Positions 63,216 to 64,000 of a stretch of DNA of 64,000 nucleotides are shown here, piece after piece. Each line of letters begins with the position of its first letter. Positions within the stretch are counted from its first letter, which is position 1. The position numbers were made by a program, and so were the translations under genes. Source of the stretch: Isoperla grammatica (lineage: Eukaryota > Arthropoda > Insecta > Plecoptera > Perlodidae); contig OX246745.1 in the NCBI GenBank assembly GCA_945910005.1, positions 15,822,006 to 15,886,005 on the forward strand, read 5' to 3'. The notes under the pieces were generated by a model that saw only the letters and a list, made by a program, of their open reading frames with translations, ran no database searches and had not been told where the DNA came from.

Positions 63216-64000
63216 AATACTGTCAAGCGATACAATAGAGAAGGGAACAAATAATCAAAAAATTAAATATCAAAAGCAAATAGTTGCGAAATATATATAC
63301 ATTAAAAAAATATATAATTCATGAGAAATAATAATGTAGCAGTAAGGAAAAAGACAACAAAAGTTTTAAGCAAACATAATCATAAACACATTATTATAAT
63401 GACACAACTTGTTTGGCACAGTATTTATATTTTAATATATTTACTCATTGAAAACACATCGAATGTAACACCCAGAAGCCTGGTATCACAGATAACGGAT
63501 AAGTGTATAATTAGTTATCTGTGCTGTTTCTTTAGAAATAACATAATTCCAACCACCGTTCCCATCACCTAAGTGAGGTGATTCCGGCTCCGGCTTGTTT
63601 GAATTCAGACTGTTTGGAAATCTGTGCTCATGCTCCAACAAATTGGAAAGCAATGTTGGAGCGTCTGTGGCGAGATTACTATGGAAGCCTCTTTGAAAAG
63701 CAATTAAGGAATACAAAACAACTTTTGTCATTTTAACTATAGTAGCTATCCTTTCTAAACAGTTTAATAACCTCACTTTTTGCATAACGGCTGATGAGTA
63801 GACGCTATTTTTTGGCATGAATTTGTTAAGTCAATTTTGCATATGCAAACTAAATTGACCTGCAAATTTAAAACGTACGTAAATTCTTAAATAAATAAAA
63901 TAAAAAAAATCACATTTATAGAGTCTATACCCACTCAGTAACTAAACTGATTTGCAGTGGGGGACTTTAATTTAAAGTGACTAAACCAACCCTGTAGGCC
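63216..64000. other. AT-rich end of window
   Basis: A minus-strand frame at 63486-63818 (110 codons) has no recognised motif. CACAGATAAC (63487) and GTTATCTGTG (63513) form a small inverted pair. Confidence 0.4.

Overview
The window looks like intergenic or intronic DNA from an animal genome, most likely an invertebrate. The reasons are tRNA-derived SINEs, LINE fragments, several families of short inverted-repeat DNA transposons, very long (AAT)n microsatellites, large minisatellites, and a complete absence of operon-like coding. The palindromic word TAGGCCTA recurs at least seven times in single-copy parts; from memory, this is common in several invertebrate genomes. The species cannot be named from the sequence. 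No complete protein-coding gene was recognised. Almost all long open frames are by-products of tandem repeats.

Layout, left to right. At 432-1076 there is a hAT-type non-autonomous element, followed by a 6.3-kb minisatellite of roughly 31-bp units (1326-7675) with higher-order structure. At 9399-10172 two copies of a 176-bp Harbinger-like MITE are found. One sits inside one member of a local duplication whose other member is an empty site, so the insertion and its TAA duplication can be read directly. A 20-bp minisatellite covers 10741-11750. From 11.8 to 33 kb the DNA is mostly AT-rich with isolated repeats: a 72-bp tandem repeat carrying a Pol III B-box-like word, a (GTGTGC)n tract, a full-length tRNA-derived SINE at 19.5 kb, two TTAA-flanked foldback MITEs in opposite orientation, and a palindrome with hammerhead-like motifs on both strands. 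At 31.8-32.2 kb there is a possible gene start: NRF1-like and YY1-like sites followed by an exon-like open stretch with splice-type borders.

From 33 kb on there is a SINE whose tail has expanded into a 124-bp tandem array, a 5'-truncated LINE (39.0-40.0 kb, minus) lying inside an (ATT)n tract, a 48-bp minisatellite, a 272-bp hAT MITE with 8-bp target duplications, a decayed LINE with an inverted duplicate arm, a 162-bp MITE, further SINE relics (two facing each other at 55.5 kb), a long AT-rich palindrome at 54.9 kb, and a second copy of the first LINE's 3' end (61.8-62.0 kb), again bracketed by (ATT)n in the same orientation.

No genes can be seen working together. The main story is repeat biology: a LINE family associated with (ATT)n microsatellites, nested MITE insertions, and SINE pieces turning into tandem repeats.
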